In this document: positions 52,347 to 60,897 of the stretch, piece by piece | How positions within the stretch are numbered: position 1 is the stretch's first letter | Layout of the letters: each line of letters starts with the position of its first letter | DNA from: Lachnospiraceae bacterium | Lineage (GTDB): Bacteria > Bacillota > Clostridia > Lachnospirales > Lachnospiraceae | DNA: 64,000 nucleotides | Assembly (NCBI GenBank): GCA_024681795.1 | Contig: JAILAD010000088.1 | Location: 1 to 64,000 of the forward strand | Direction of reading: 5' to 3' | Program-made: the position numbers and the translations under genes | The notes under the pieces: generated by a model | Told to the model about the DNA's origin: nothing | Database searches by the model: none | Seen by the model: the letters and a program-made list of their open reading frames with translations, nothing else

Positions 52347-53549
52347 ATGAGAAAAAGTAAACTTGTAACTGGTATTTTAATCGGTGTGCTGGCCGGTGCC
52401 ACGATTCTTGCATCCGGTTGTAAAGGCGGAAAAAACGGAAGCAGCGAAACTTCTTCCGAACCCGGCGTAATCAATTTGAATCCCACCACTTCCGAGGGCG
52501 GCAATACAACTCCGGATCCTTCCGTAGCAAACGCAACCGTTACCTTCCCGGAAGATGACAACGAACTTCCCGAAGGACTGAAAGAGGAAGACTGCTACAG
52601 AAGCGAGCTGACCAACCTCTGGACGGACAAGGCAATTCAGAACCAGCGTCCCTGTGCAATCATGGTGGACAACGAAATAACCGCTCTGGATCACTACGGA
52701 TTAAACCAGGCAGATATTGTTTATGAAATGATGAATTCCACCGCAAACGGACGTGTTACCCGTCTGATGGCAATCGTAAAAGACTGGCAGCATCTGGATC
52801 AGTTCGGCTCCATCCGAAGCACCCGTCCCACCAACGTTATTCTGGCAGGCGAATACAATGCAATCCTGGTACACGACGGTGGTCCTTTCTACATCAACGA
52901 ATACATTGCAAAGCCTTACTGCAACCACTTAAGCGGCGGTTTCGCAAGATTTTCCAACGGTAAGGCAATGGAATTCACCGAGTATGTTACCAGTGATACC
53001 TACAACAATCCTACTACCGGCAGAAGCTATGACGGTCTGATTTCCAGAATTGAAGCCGCAGGATTTTCCAAGGATTACAACAGCTACTATCAGGGCGTTC
53101 ATTTTACCTTTAACGATGAAACCTCCGGTTTACATGACCACGGCGGAGATGCGGATGCTAAAGACATTTACCTTCCTCATCCTCATAACCACTCCGAGCT
53201 TCACTACAACGAAGAAACCAGAGAATATGAGTACAGAGAGTACAACATGGATCACATCGATCCCCTCGACGGAAACAAGGTTATGTCCTTTGACAATGTC
53301 ATCTTACAGCAGACCGGTTACATGATTTACGACCCGAACGGATACATGATTTACGACGTTGTAAACGAAAGCACCGGATACTATATTACCAAAGGAAAAT
53401 GCATCAATATCAAATGGAGCAAAGCCAGCGAGACCGCTCTTACCAAGTACTTTGACGTAGAGACCGGAACCGAACTGAAGTTAAATACCGGTAAGACTTA
53501 TATCTCACTGATTCCGAACGATGTATGGGACGATGTAGTTTTTGAATAA
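52347..53549 (+). CDS. DUF3048 lipoprotein (YerB-like)
   Basis: ATG 52347 is set by GCAGGAGG upstream. The 400-aa protein has a lipoprotein signal with LASGC (Cys25), a Ser/Pro/Thr linker, and then a DUF3048 domain (about 90-390) containing RPCAIMVDNE, FGSIRSTRPTN and an H-D-G-G-P-F-Y motif. It is anchored on the outer face of the membrane. YerB-like proteins are conserved in Firmicutes; their function is not known. A terminator follows. Confidence 0.93.
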   Translation: MRKSKLVTGILIGVLAGATILASGCKGGKNGSSETSSEPGVINLNPTTSEGGNTTPDPSVANATVTFPEDDNELPEGLKEEDCYRSELTNLWTDKAIQNQRPCAIMVDNEITALDHYGLNQADIVYEMMNSTANGRVTRLMAIVKDWQHLDQFGSIRSTRPTNVILAGEYNAILVHDGGPFYINEYIAKPYCNHLSGGFARFSNGKAMEFTEYVTSDTYNNPTTGRSYDGLISRIEAAGFSKDYNSYYQGVHFTFNDETSGLHDHGGDADAKDIYLPHPHNHSELHYNEETREYEYREYNMDHIDPLDGNKVMSFDNVILQQTGYMIYDPNGYMIYDVVNESTGYYITKGKCINIKWSKASETALTKYFDVETGTELKLNTGKTYISLIPNDVWDDVVFE

Positions 53550-53619
53550 TTTCGGAAAAAGCGTAACACCAATTTAAAACGATTTGATTCTTATTGAAAA
53601 TTGATTCTTAATATAATTA

Positions 53620-53648
53620 AAAAATCCACGGCGCGTCCGTGGATTTTT
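53620..53648. terminator. Bidirectional terminator between DUF3048 gene and birA
   Basis: AAAAATCCACGG (53620-53631) pairs with CCGTGGATTTTT (53637-53648) around a 5-base loop, with flanking A and T runs. Confidence 0.9.
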
Positions 53649-53683
53649 TATGTCTCATTTTGTATCTCCGTTTTTTTAATATT

Positions 53684-54466
53684 TCATTCAAGTTTTAAAT
53701 GAATCTCTCCGCTTGCAAGACGTTCCGTACTGCCGTCAGACAATGTGACCAGAAGACTTCCGTCCTCTTCGATTCCGCTTGCAAGACCGGATTTTTCCTC
53801 CTGATTCTGCTTATAATAACTCACTTTTCTGCCGATCACCAAAGATATTTTCCGGTATTCTTCAATAATCGAGGCACGATAATCTGCCGCCTCGCATTTT
53901 TCAAAAAATTCCGTAAGGCGGGTCCCCACATAATTTAGGATATTCTGCTTAATGCCGTTTAACTCTTCTTCTTTGAAATTTCCGATGCCGGATGCGATAT
54001 CCCGGATTTCCTCCGGAAAATCGGCGGTGGTTAAATTAATGCCGATTCCCACGATAATGCCCGTTGCATCCTCCGCAACCGCGGCCTCTGCCAGGATTCC
54101 ACAGACTTTTTTTCCGTTCACGTAAATATCATTCACCCATTTGATTCCGGCATCCGCACCCGTATACTTTCTTAGTGCACCGGCCACAAAAACCGCTGCC
54201 GCGGTAGTGACAAAAATCCGATCCCTAAACTCTTCTTTCTTCCCCACGGAATGCAGGTAGGAAAAATAAATGCCGGTATCCGCCGGGGAATAAAACGCCC
54301 TGTTGTTCCGGCCTTTGCCGGCTGTCTGTTCATCCGCCCGGAAAAGAACCGGCTTTCTTTCACCGCGATTTAGAAAAAATCGTTTTGCTTCTTCGTTTGT
54401 GGAATCGATTGAACGATAATGAATGATTTCAAAATCCCGGTTTGTACTTTCAGACATGTGTGACAT
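53684..54466 (-). CDS. birA: Biotin-[acetyl-CoA carboxylase] ligase
   Basis: This 260-aa ligase attaches biotin to carboxylase carrier domains through biotinyl-AMP. Its sequence has the adenylate loop KGRNNRAFYSP and IKWVNDIYVNGKKVCGILAEA. There is no N-terminal HTH, so it is the non-repressor class. The start is set at ATG 54466 (AGGAAG upstream); the next ATG three codons later is also possible. Confidence 0.92.
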   Translation of the reverse strand: MSHMSESTNRDFEIIHYRSIDSTNEEAKRFFLNRGERKPVLFRADEQTAGKGRNNRAFYSPADTGIYFSYLHSVGKKEEFRDRIFVTTAAAVFVAGALRKYTGADAGIKWVNDIYVNGKKVCGILAEAAVAEDATGIIVGIGINLTTADFPEEIRDIASGIGNFKEEELNGIKQNILNYVGTRLTEFFEKCEAADYRASIIEEYRKISLVIGRKVSYYKQNQEEKSGLASGIEEDGSLLVTLSDGSTERLASGEIHLKLE

Positions 54467-54532
54467 CTCTCTTCCTGATTTTTTTCGTTCCCGGAACGAT
54501 TCCGGCATTATAACCCGGCCGTAAGGATTTTT

Positions 54533-55312
54533 TCACGATTCAAAAAAGCCGAAATCATCCATAAATTCAAGGGATTTCCGTTGCCTTTCAAGCGGCGTGG
54601 TCTCAATCAGAATCGTAGCATCCGGGAAATACTCTTTTTTCAGTTTCAAAAATTTTTTCCAGTCGATTACGCCCTCGCCGACCGCAAGGTGCAAATCATT
54701 CTCACCGTCATTGTCGTTAATGTGTACATGACGGATAAACGGTGCAAGTTCCTTTACCCAGACGCTCACCGCGGTTCTTGAAATATAGGCGTGCGCGTAA
54801 TCCAGGCAGACTCCGAAATTGTCGACATCCGCCATTCTTTCCGCCAGTTTTCTAAGCGTATCGGGTTCCTGGTCAAACATATTCTCCATATAAACGTTGA
54901 TATCCGGGTATTCCTCGCAGATTTCACGGAAAAACATCTCCGTTTTAACGCTCCAGTTGTCGAGATACACCCGTGCAGTCAGGAAAGGCTCGTAATTTGT
55001 GTGAAAAATCACGCCCTGTGCATGCACTCTTTTTGCGATTTCCATACTTTCCCTGATTCGCTGCTGTGAAATGCGGACGATGTTTTCGTCTTCACTGAAG
55101 ACTAAAACGTCAAAGAAATCGCCGTGCGAGGTCAGTATGTCCGGCATATCCGTTTCGTCGTACAGCTTTGCGATACGCTCACATTTTTCCTTGTTGTCCA
55201 GCATCTTCGGCGTAAAGAAATCATTAAATTCAAACCCCAGATTGTACTGTTTGGAAAGAGCAACACTTTCCTCAATGTGATGCCTGTCCGGTATGATTAA
55301 GTATTTTGACAT
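54533..55312 (-). CDS. Sugar phosphate isomerase/epimerase-like TIM barrel
   Basis: ATG 55312 follows GGGGGGTAAGGCTT. The 259-aa protein is an xylose-isomerase-like TIM barrel: GVCLDYAHAYISR, HVHINDNDGENDLHLAVGEG and ATILIETTP hold the expected metal ligands (Asp, His, Asp, Glu). Substrate is unknown. It lies between birA and the cyclase on the same strand, 13 bases from the cyclase. Confidence 0.85.
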   Translation of the reverse strand: MSKYLIIPDRHHIEESVALSKQYNLGFEFNDFFTPKMLDNKEKCERIAKLYDETDMPDILTSHGDFFDVLVFSEDENIVRISQQRIRESMEIAKRVHAQGVIFHTNYEPFLTARVYLDNWSVKTEMFFREICEEYPDINVYMENMFDQEPDTLRKLAERMADVDNFGVCLDYAHAYISRTAVSVWVKELAPFIRHVHINDNDGENDLHLAVGEGVIDWKKFLKLKKEYFPDATILIETTPLERQRKSLEFMDDFGFFES

Positions 55313-55325
55313 AAGCCTTACCCCC

Positions 55326-57146
55326 CTATAGCTCATTTCCGACAGTTTCACCGTCGATGCCGGTCAGTTCGTACACGAAGAGGCCCTTCGATTTCCCTTT
55401 CAGCGGAATCTCACCGATCGGAGTTGCGGTTACCCCTTTATCCTTTACGCGTTCGTAAAGTACCTGCGAAATCAGTACTTGTCCGGGTTTTGCATTCGCC
55501 TCAAGTCTGGCTGCGGTATTGACCGTATCTCCGATTGCCGTATAATCCATACGGAAATCGCATCCGATATTTCCGACGACCGCAGGTCCGCAGTTGACAC
55601 CGACACCGAATGTAACTTTCTTTCCGAAACGTTCCCGGCAGGACTCTTCAAGCGCTTTCGCGCCGGCCACGATATCCTTTGCGGTCCGGATTGCCTGGAG
55701 TTCATAATCCTCTAAATCAAACGGTGCATTGAAAACCGCCATGGTTGCATCGCCGATAAATTTATCAAGCGTTCCGCTGTTTTTAAAAATCGAGTTCGTG
55801 GTCAGGTTCAGATACTCGTTTAAAATCTCCACAACCTGTTCAGGCTCCAGACTTTCGGAAAGCGGGGTAAATCCGCGGATGTCAACAAACAGAACCGCTA
55901 TATCCCTTGTCTCGCCTCCGAGCTTGATTTCATATTGTCCGGATTTCATAATCCCGTCCACCACCTGCGGCGCCACGTATTTGCGGAATACCGATGCTAT
56001 TCTTCTCTTTGAAATAAATTCGGTTAAATAATTGATAATTACCGAAAGCAGGAAATCCACCGAGAGGAAAATCAGAAAATACACTACCGGCAAAATCAAA
56101 TCCTGTTTCGTATAAAGGAAGATTCCGAGGAACACCGTTCCGGCAGCAAGAACCACAAATACCGGAATGGAAACCTTTAATTTTGTTTTCCAGAACAGAA
56201 TCAGAATTCCGGTCACCAGAATTCCCGTTATAAGGGAAAAAAACAATCTGTCCACGGGAAGCGGAAATGTTCTGTCCATAAAACTCTGCAGAATGTTGGC
56301 ATTGATTTCCACTCCGAACATTTCGTCTGCGGAATTCGGCACGGAAAACTGGTCCTGAAGGCCGTTTGCATACGCTCCGACCAAAACGATACAGTCCGTA
56401 AACACTCTCGGATCCACATGTCCCTCGACTACGTCAACTAATGAAATTGCCTCGTAATCAAAAGGTTTTCCCGCATAATAAAGCCACTGGCTGCCTGTTT
56501 TATCAAGTGCCGACACCACCGGTTCGGTCCCTTTTCTTTCACAAAGTTTCCGGTAAACGGAATAGGAAAAGGAATACATCATATTACCGTCTGCATCAAG
56601 GTATGTCGGACGTACCCTTCTTACAATTCCGTCCGAATCGGCAGAAACATTTGCGTATCCGGTCGTAACTTCATCCCCGGTAAACGGTTTCTCCAGCATG
56701 TTGATATATGCGTCGTCAATCCGTTCTTTTCCGTCCGGACCTTTTACCACCCTGGAATCAAAATCAATGTGGGATGCAAAAACGACGTTTCCGTTTTTCA
56801 GTGCGGCCTCTTTCAGCGCCGCATCCCCTTCCGGTGTCATTTCACTCACAAACAGAATATCAAAGCCGACAACGGCGGGATACTCACCCATGATATCGAG
56901 CAGTTTGGCATAAATGCTTCTGTCCCAGGTTCCGAAAGGTCCGTATGTATTTAATGTTTTTTCGTCGATTGCGATAATCTTGATACTCTGATTGACACCC
57001 CTGGCGCGCTGGTACAGCTTATCCTTATAAAGGTTGTCAAAAGAATAAAAAACGTCATTATAGCAAAACAGGAAGGCCAATAATCCCAGCAGAACCGCCG
57101 CCAGCCAGACCATTCCCCTGTGTATGATTTTTTTCCAGTTTTTCAT
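55326..57146 (-). CDS. CHASE2-domain adenylate/guanylate cyclase, class III
   Basis: ATG 57146 follows GGGGGAATCT. The 606-aa protein has a first transmembrane segment (about 10-30), an extracellular CHASE2 sensor (about 40-280), three transmembrane segments (about 290-370) and a class III cyclase domain (about 405-600). Metal-binding Asp residues lie in LFVDIRGFTPL and FIGDATMAVF. The lysine in LDKFIGD and aspartate in FRMDYTAIGDTVNTAARLE suggest adenylate over guanylate. The catalytic set is complete. Product is probably cAMP, with CHASE2 sensing an outside signal. Confidence 0.92.
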   Translation of the reverse strand: MKNWKKIIHRGMVWLAAVLLGLLAFLFCYNDVFYSFDNLYKDKLYQRARGVNQSIKIIAIDEKTLNTYGPFGTWDRSIYAKLLDIMGEYPAVVGFDILFVSEMTPEGDAALKEAALKNGNVVFASHIDFDSRVVKGPDGKERIDDAYINMLEKPFTGDEVTTGYANVSADSDGIVRRVRPTYLDADGNMMYSFSYSVYRKLCERKGTEPVVSALDKTGSQWLYYAGKPFDYEAISLVDVVEGHVDPRVFTDCIVLVGAYANGLQDQFSVPNSADEMFGVEINANILQSFMDRTFPLPVDRLFFSLITGILVTGILILFWKTKLKVSIPVFVVLAAGTVFLGIFLYTKQDLILPVVYFLIFLSVDFLLSVIINYLTEFISKRRIASVFRKYVAPQVVDGIMKSGQYEIKLGGETRDIAVLFVDIRGFTPLSESLEPEQVVEILNEYLNLTTNSIFKNSGTLDKFIGDATMAVFNAPFDLEDYELQAIRTAKDIVAGAKALEESCRERFGKKVTFGVGVNCGPAVVGNIGCDFRMDYTAIGDTVNTAARLEANAKPGQVLISQVLYERVKDKGVTATPIGEIPLKGKSKGLFVYELTGIDGETVGNEL

Positions 57147-57309
57147 AGATTCCCCCACGGGTTTTCTCTCTGTTTTGAACAAAAACTCCTCTTTTATGTT
57201 ATCAAAATTTCTTATTTTTGAAAAGGCACTATCAAAACCGTTTCCCGATATGGTAAAATACCTTCATACGGTACCTTAATTATTACGTACGGTATGAAAG
57301 GGGAACTAT

Positions 57310-58365
57310 ATGGATCAACAGAAATACTTATCCAGCGATGAACTTTTAGAGAAAATTTTTTACTACATGTCCCGTCTTTTCGAGGAAAAAGAACTCTCCA
57401 CCACTCTTTTCCTTTTAACGGACCTCGGAAAAACACTCGTAAATTCGGACCGTGCAAGCTTCTGGTTCTGGGACCGCAGAAAGCACGTTATCTGGACGCT
57501 CGCGGCACTCGGCACCGATACGATTTCCATTCCGGAAAATTCCGGCCTCGTCGGCGCTTCCATGCAGGGAAACGAAGTGTTAATCATCAACGACCCTTAT
57601 AACGATCCGAGATTCAATCCCGAAGTGGATAAAAGTACCGGGTATCTTACCAAATCCATTCTGACCATGCCCGTTACCAACTCGGACGGCAAGGTTATCG
57701 GCGCCTACCAGGCAGTCAATAAAATCAATACGGACGGAAGCGACGGTCAGTTTACCGATGAAGACGTAAAACGACTTTCCCTTGCGACCGCATTCTGCGG
57801 AAGAAGTCTTGAATCCTATATGCTTTACAACGAAGCCATGGAGGATCCGCTGACCGGTCTGCGTAACCGCCGCGGTCTGCATGCACATTATGAACGACGG
57901 ATTGCCACGCTTCGCATTTTTGAAAAAGCATCCATCATTATGTGTGATATCGACCATTTCAAGCGCGTCAACGATACCTACGGACACAATGCAGGCGATG
58001 AAGTGTTAAGACATGTTGCCAACACGCTTTCTTCTTCCATCCGCATTGACGACGGAGCTTTCCGCTGGGGCGGTGAGGAATTCATTCTTCTGCTTCCGCA
58101 CAGAGGCATGGAGGAAAGTACCGAATTTGCAGAAGAACTCCGTAAACAGATTGAAGGCGATGTGATTACGTTTGAGGGAACGGATATTAAGATTACGATG
58201 AGTTTCGGTGTCAGTGAAATCAATCCGGAACTGACCACGGAAGAAAACGTGGAAGCCGTGGATGCAAAGCTTTACTATGCAAAGGAACACGGAAGAAACC
58301 GCGTCGTAAATACCATTCCGGAAGAAGATGCTAACGGCTCTTCAGAAGAGAATGCAGAACCGTAG
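57310..58365 (+). CDS. GAF-GGDEF diguanylate cyclase
   Basis: The 351-aa protein has a GAF domain (about 20-165) and a GGDEF domain (about 185-345) with the active motif GGEEF at 254-258 and the inhibitory site RxxD at 245-248. It is therefore predicted to make cyclic di-GMP with product feedback. AAAGGGGAAC precedes the ATG. It is divergent from the CHASE2 cyclase and its 3' end overlaps the end of the convergent membrane-protein gene by 35 bases. Confidence 0.94.
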   Translation: MDQQKYLSSDELLEKIFYYMSRLFEEKELSTTLFLLTDLGKTLVNSDRASFWFWDRRKHVIWTLAALGTDTISIPENSGLVGASMQGNEVLIINDPYNDPRFNPEVDKSTGYLTKSILTMPVTNSDGKVIGAYQAVNKINTDGSDGQFTDEDVKRLSLATAFCGRSLESYMLYNEAMEDPLTGLRNRRGLHAHYERRIATLRIFEKASIIMCDIDHFKRVNDTYGHNAGDEVLRHVANTLSSSIRIDDGAFRWGGEEFILLLPHRGMEESTEFAEELRKQIEGDVITFEGTDIKITMSFGVSEINPELTTEENVEAVDAKLYYAKEHGRNRVVNTIPEEDANGSSEENAEP

Positions 58366-59785
58366 TTTTGCAAAACAGATAAGCAATTACCATCACCACT
58401 ACCATAAGGGCGCGGTAAGTAAAGAAATAATGCACGTATGCGTGATTTGACAGAATCAGAAATCTGGCAATCGGAACCAGTGCAAGAACAAGATATGCCG
58501 GGAAGAAGGAATTTTCCTTCTTCCCTTTTTTATGATTGTCTTTTTTATGATTGCCGGCTTTATGATTGTCGGCTTTATGATTCAGCACTTCCCTGTCACG
58601 CAGGAAAAACCATGCAATGTAAAGAACGGCCGGCGCTCCGAACAGAATCAGACGTACCGTATTTCCCGATGTGTCGTTCGGAATCCCGTAAAGACATGCA
58701 AAATTTCTCTCAAACAAAACGGCAAGACGTGCCAGGGGACCAACCGTCTCAGACGCAAGGTTTCCGGTTTCGCGCACGGCACCGACGGTACGTTCCGCAA
58801 CGGAAGAAAGTGCGATACGCACCTCCTCCGGCCCCAGAAAGGCAGCGCATAAGCCCCATTTTAACAAAAACATAAAAGCATAACCTGCAAGCCAGAAAAG
58901 TCCGGTTCGAAGAAGGAATAACCACGGTGAATCCGTATTTCCTTTCTCACCCTCTTTTCGAATCACTACAGGCTTATTTCGGCCTTTTTCGAGTAGGTAC
59001 AGGGAAACAAACGCCGGAATCGTAAAAGTCGCCGTTTCGGCCGTAAGGAAGTCAAAAAAGCAGGTCAGAATTCCCGCTGCAAGGAAAACCGCTTCGGGCG
59101 CAAAAAAGTGCTCCGGTTTCTTTTCATTCCTGCTCATTATCAGGTATATCACGAACGAAAATACGGTTACGAAAAGACAGACAAATGCGTATTCAAAACA
59201 GGTGTATCCGAACAGTATTTTTCCGGCGATGACGCCGAACAGATACGGCACTGCAAGCATATATTCCTTCCTGATTACCAAAAATACAATCCATGCAAGA
59301 TTGAGTGCGGTTCCGATTACAAAGAACAGCACCCTCATTCCGGAAACCTCGGTAAACATCAGAAGAAGCCGGATTACCGCGGCTCCTCCGTGCCAGTATC
59401 TGGAATATGTAAGATTTCCCGGTGCATCCTCACATACCGCTCTCTTAAATCCCTCGTCTGCATTTTCGAACGAATCCGTATCCTGTGTATAGCGGGCTTC
59501 CAGAATACGGATTGCCGCATTTTCCCGGGCTGATGTATTGCCGAGCTGATAGGCGATTCCGCATGAAACGACATCCGCATAGTTGTCCCTCTTTACCGCT
59601 TCCTGTTTTTTAACAAGCATTTCGAAGAGGTTCTTGGAAGTAAAATACATTGCACTCTTCTCTGCATTTTCCTTAATCCTGCTTTGCGGAATCAAAGACG
59701 ACACAAGAAGGAGTCCAATGCAGCCGATGACCGCAAGGACTCCCGTAATCAGTATTTGTAAATTTTTTTTCAAACTGCTTTTCAA
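58331..59785 (-). CDS. Polytopic membrane protein with Asn/His/Lys repeats, unknown
   Basis: The 484-aa protein has about ten or more hydrophobic segments. Near residue 425 is a short repeat of NHKAD/NHKKD units in a charged loop (DNA near 58531-58585). It resembles large bacterial membrane proteins of glycosyltransferase or transport type but shows no motif I can name. It is last in the cluster with the FecR gene (66 bases) and the repeat protein. The 3' end overlaps the GGDEF gene by 35 bases. Confidence 0.75.
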   Translation of the reverse strand: MKSSLKKNLQILITGVLAVIGCIGLLLVSSLIPQSRIKENAEKSAMYFTSKNLFEMLVKKQEAVKRDNYADVVSCGIAYQLGNTSARENAAIRILEARYTQDTDSFENADEGFKRAVCEDAPGNLTYSRYWHGGAAVIRLLLMFTEVSGMRVLFFVIGTALNLAWIVFLVIRKEYMLAVPYLFGVIAGKILFGYTCFEYAFVCLFVTVFSFVIYLIMSRNEKKPEHFFAPEAVFLAAGILTCFFDFLTAETATFTIPAFVSLYLLEKGRNKPVVIRKEGEKGNTDSPWLFLLRTGLFWLAGYAFMFLLKWGLCAAFLGPEEVRIALSSVAERTVGAVRETGNLASETVGPLARLAVLFERNFACLYGIPNDTSGNTVRLILFGAPAVLYIAWFFLRDREVLNHKADNHKAGNHKKDNHKKGKKENSFFPAYLVLALVPIARFLILSNHAYVHYFFTYRALMVVVMVIAYLFCKTTVLHSLLKSR

Positions 59786-59851
59786 AAAATGAAGCCGTTC
59801 CTTTTTCTTTGTATTTCGTATCGACCGGTGATTCTTACACCGTTTTTTCGG

Positions 59852-60868
59852 TTATTCTTCCACCCAGTAAACCAGGGTATCCGTATTAACCGGTTCTAAA
59901 AAATCAACATCCCAGTGACCGTTCTTCGTCGGTCTGAGCGAAGGTTTCGACACAATTTCTCCCTTTGAAACGGTCTGCGTACCGAATACGTCCGTACCGT
60001 ACATAAAGGTCACCATGCAGTCCTTTTTCTCAATCAGCTGCACCTGCAAATCTTCAACGGTTATGACCATTTTTCCGCTTCCCGTTGCAATATCCTTAAA
60101 GAATTCAATGGTAACCGCCGGGAAGGTTGCCGGATCGATTCCCGTAATCTCCTTAATAATACAACTGTCAGAGTCACTGCCGCCGATTAAAACATCGGTA
60201 TTCTCGTCGAACTCTATCGGATCGCCGATCGGGTTTCCGTGTTCGTCATGAAGTGTAACCAAGACCTTTCCTTCCGTAACGGTAAGTCTGGTAATCGTAT
60301 TTAAGCCCTTGATTCCGGATGCATCAAGCGTCTTTGCCATGAAGAGCATGGACGGCTGAATTGCACTGCTTTCCAAAACCTTCTTAATGGTTTCAACATC
60401 CGTTACTTCCACACGGAAGGACGTACCGCGGACAACCATGGTAGAGTTCGGTGTATTGACTTCATACGTGGAATTTGCGCTTAAATCATTCTGAATTTCA
60501 CAGGTCAGCGCACCCCTGGTCAGTTCAATCCGGCTTCTGGAGTCCTTTGCGGTTCCTTCCGCCACGATTGAAAAGTCCGTATTCTGTTCCACATATGCCA
60601 GTTTGTCCTCGTCCATCATCAGAACAAGGCTTGAGTTTCCGTCTACATGAACCGCATCGCCGCTCTGAAGAGCCATTCCGACATATGCTTCCAAGTCGTC
60701 AATATCCCCTCTGGCAACAATACAATGCCCTTCCGCCTTCATTACCTTGATGACACGGTAACTGTCAGTCTGTTTTCCTTTCAGGAGAAAAATTGCAGCA
60801 ATAACTCCTGCAATGACCAGTATGCCTCCTGCAACTCCTCCTATGATGATTCCTGTTTTTTTGTTCAT
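59852..60868 (-). CDS. FecR-domain membrane-anchored protein
   Basis: The 338-aa protein has an N-terminal transmembrane segment (about 7-30). A FecR-type beta-rich domain follows (about 40-170; LQSGDAVHVDGNSSLVLMMDEDK and TPNSTMVVRGTSFRVEV), with a second beta domain at the C-terminus. In Bacteroidetes FecR is an anti-sigma factor, but many Firmicutes FecR-domain proteins have no sigma partner, and none is seen here. It starts 29 bases after the repeat-protein gene ends, on the same strand. It probably acts as an external sensor or scaffold. Confidence 0.88.
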   Translation of the reverse strand: MNKKTGIIIGGVAGGILVIAGVIAAIFLLKGKQTDSYRVIKVMKAEGHCIVARGDIDDLEAYVGMALQSGDAVHVDGNSSLVLMMDEDKLAYVEQNTDFSIVAEGTAKDSRSRIELTRGALTCEIQNDLSANSTYEVNTPNSTMVVRGTSFRVEVTDVETIKKVLESSAIQPSMLFMAKTLDASGIKGLNTITRLTVTEGKVLVTLHDEHGNPIGDPIEFDENTDVLIGGSDSDSCIIKEITGIDPATFPAVTIEFFKDIATGSGKMVITVEDLQVQLIEKKDCMVTFMYGTDVFGTQTVSKGEIVSKPSLRPTKNGHWDVDFLEPVNTDTLVYWVEE

Positions 60869-60897
60869 TTTATTCCCCGTATCTTTTATAATCCGCT

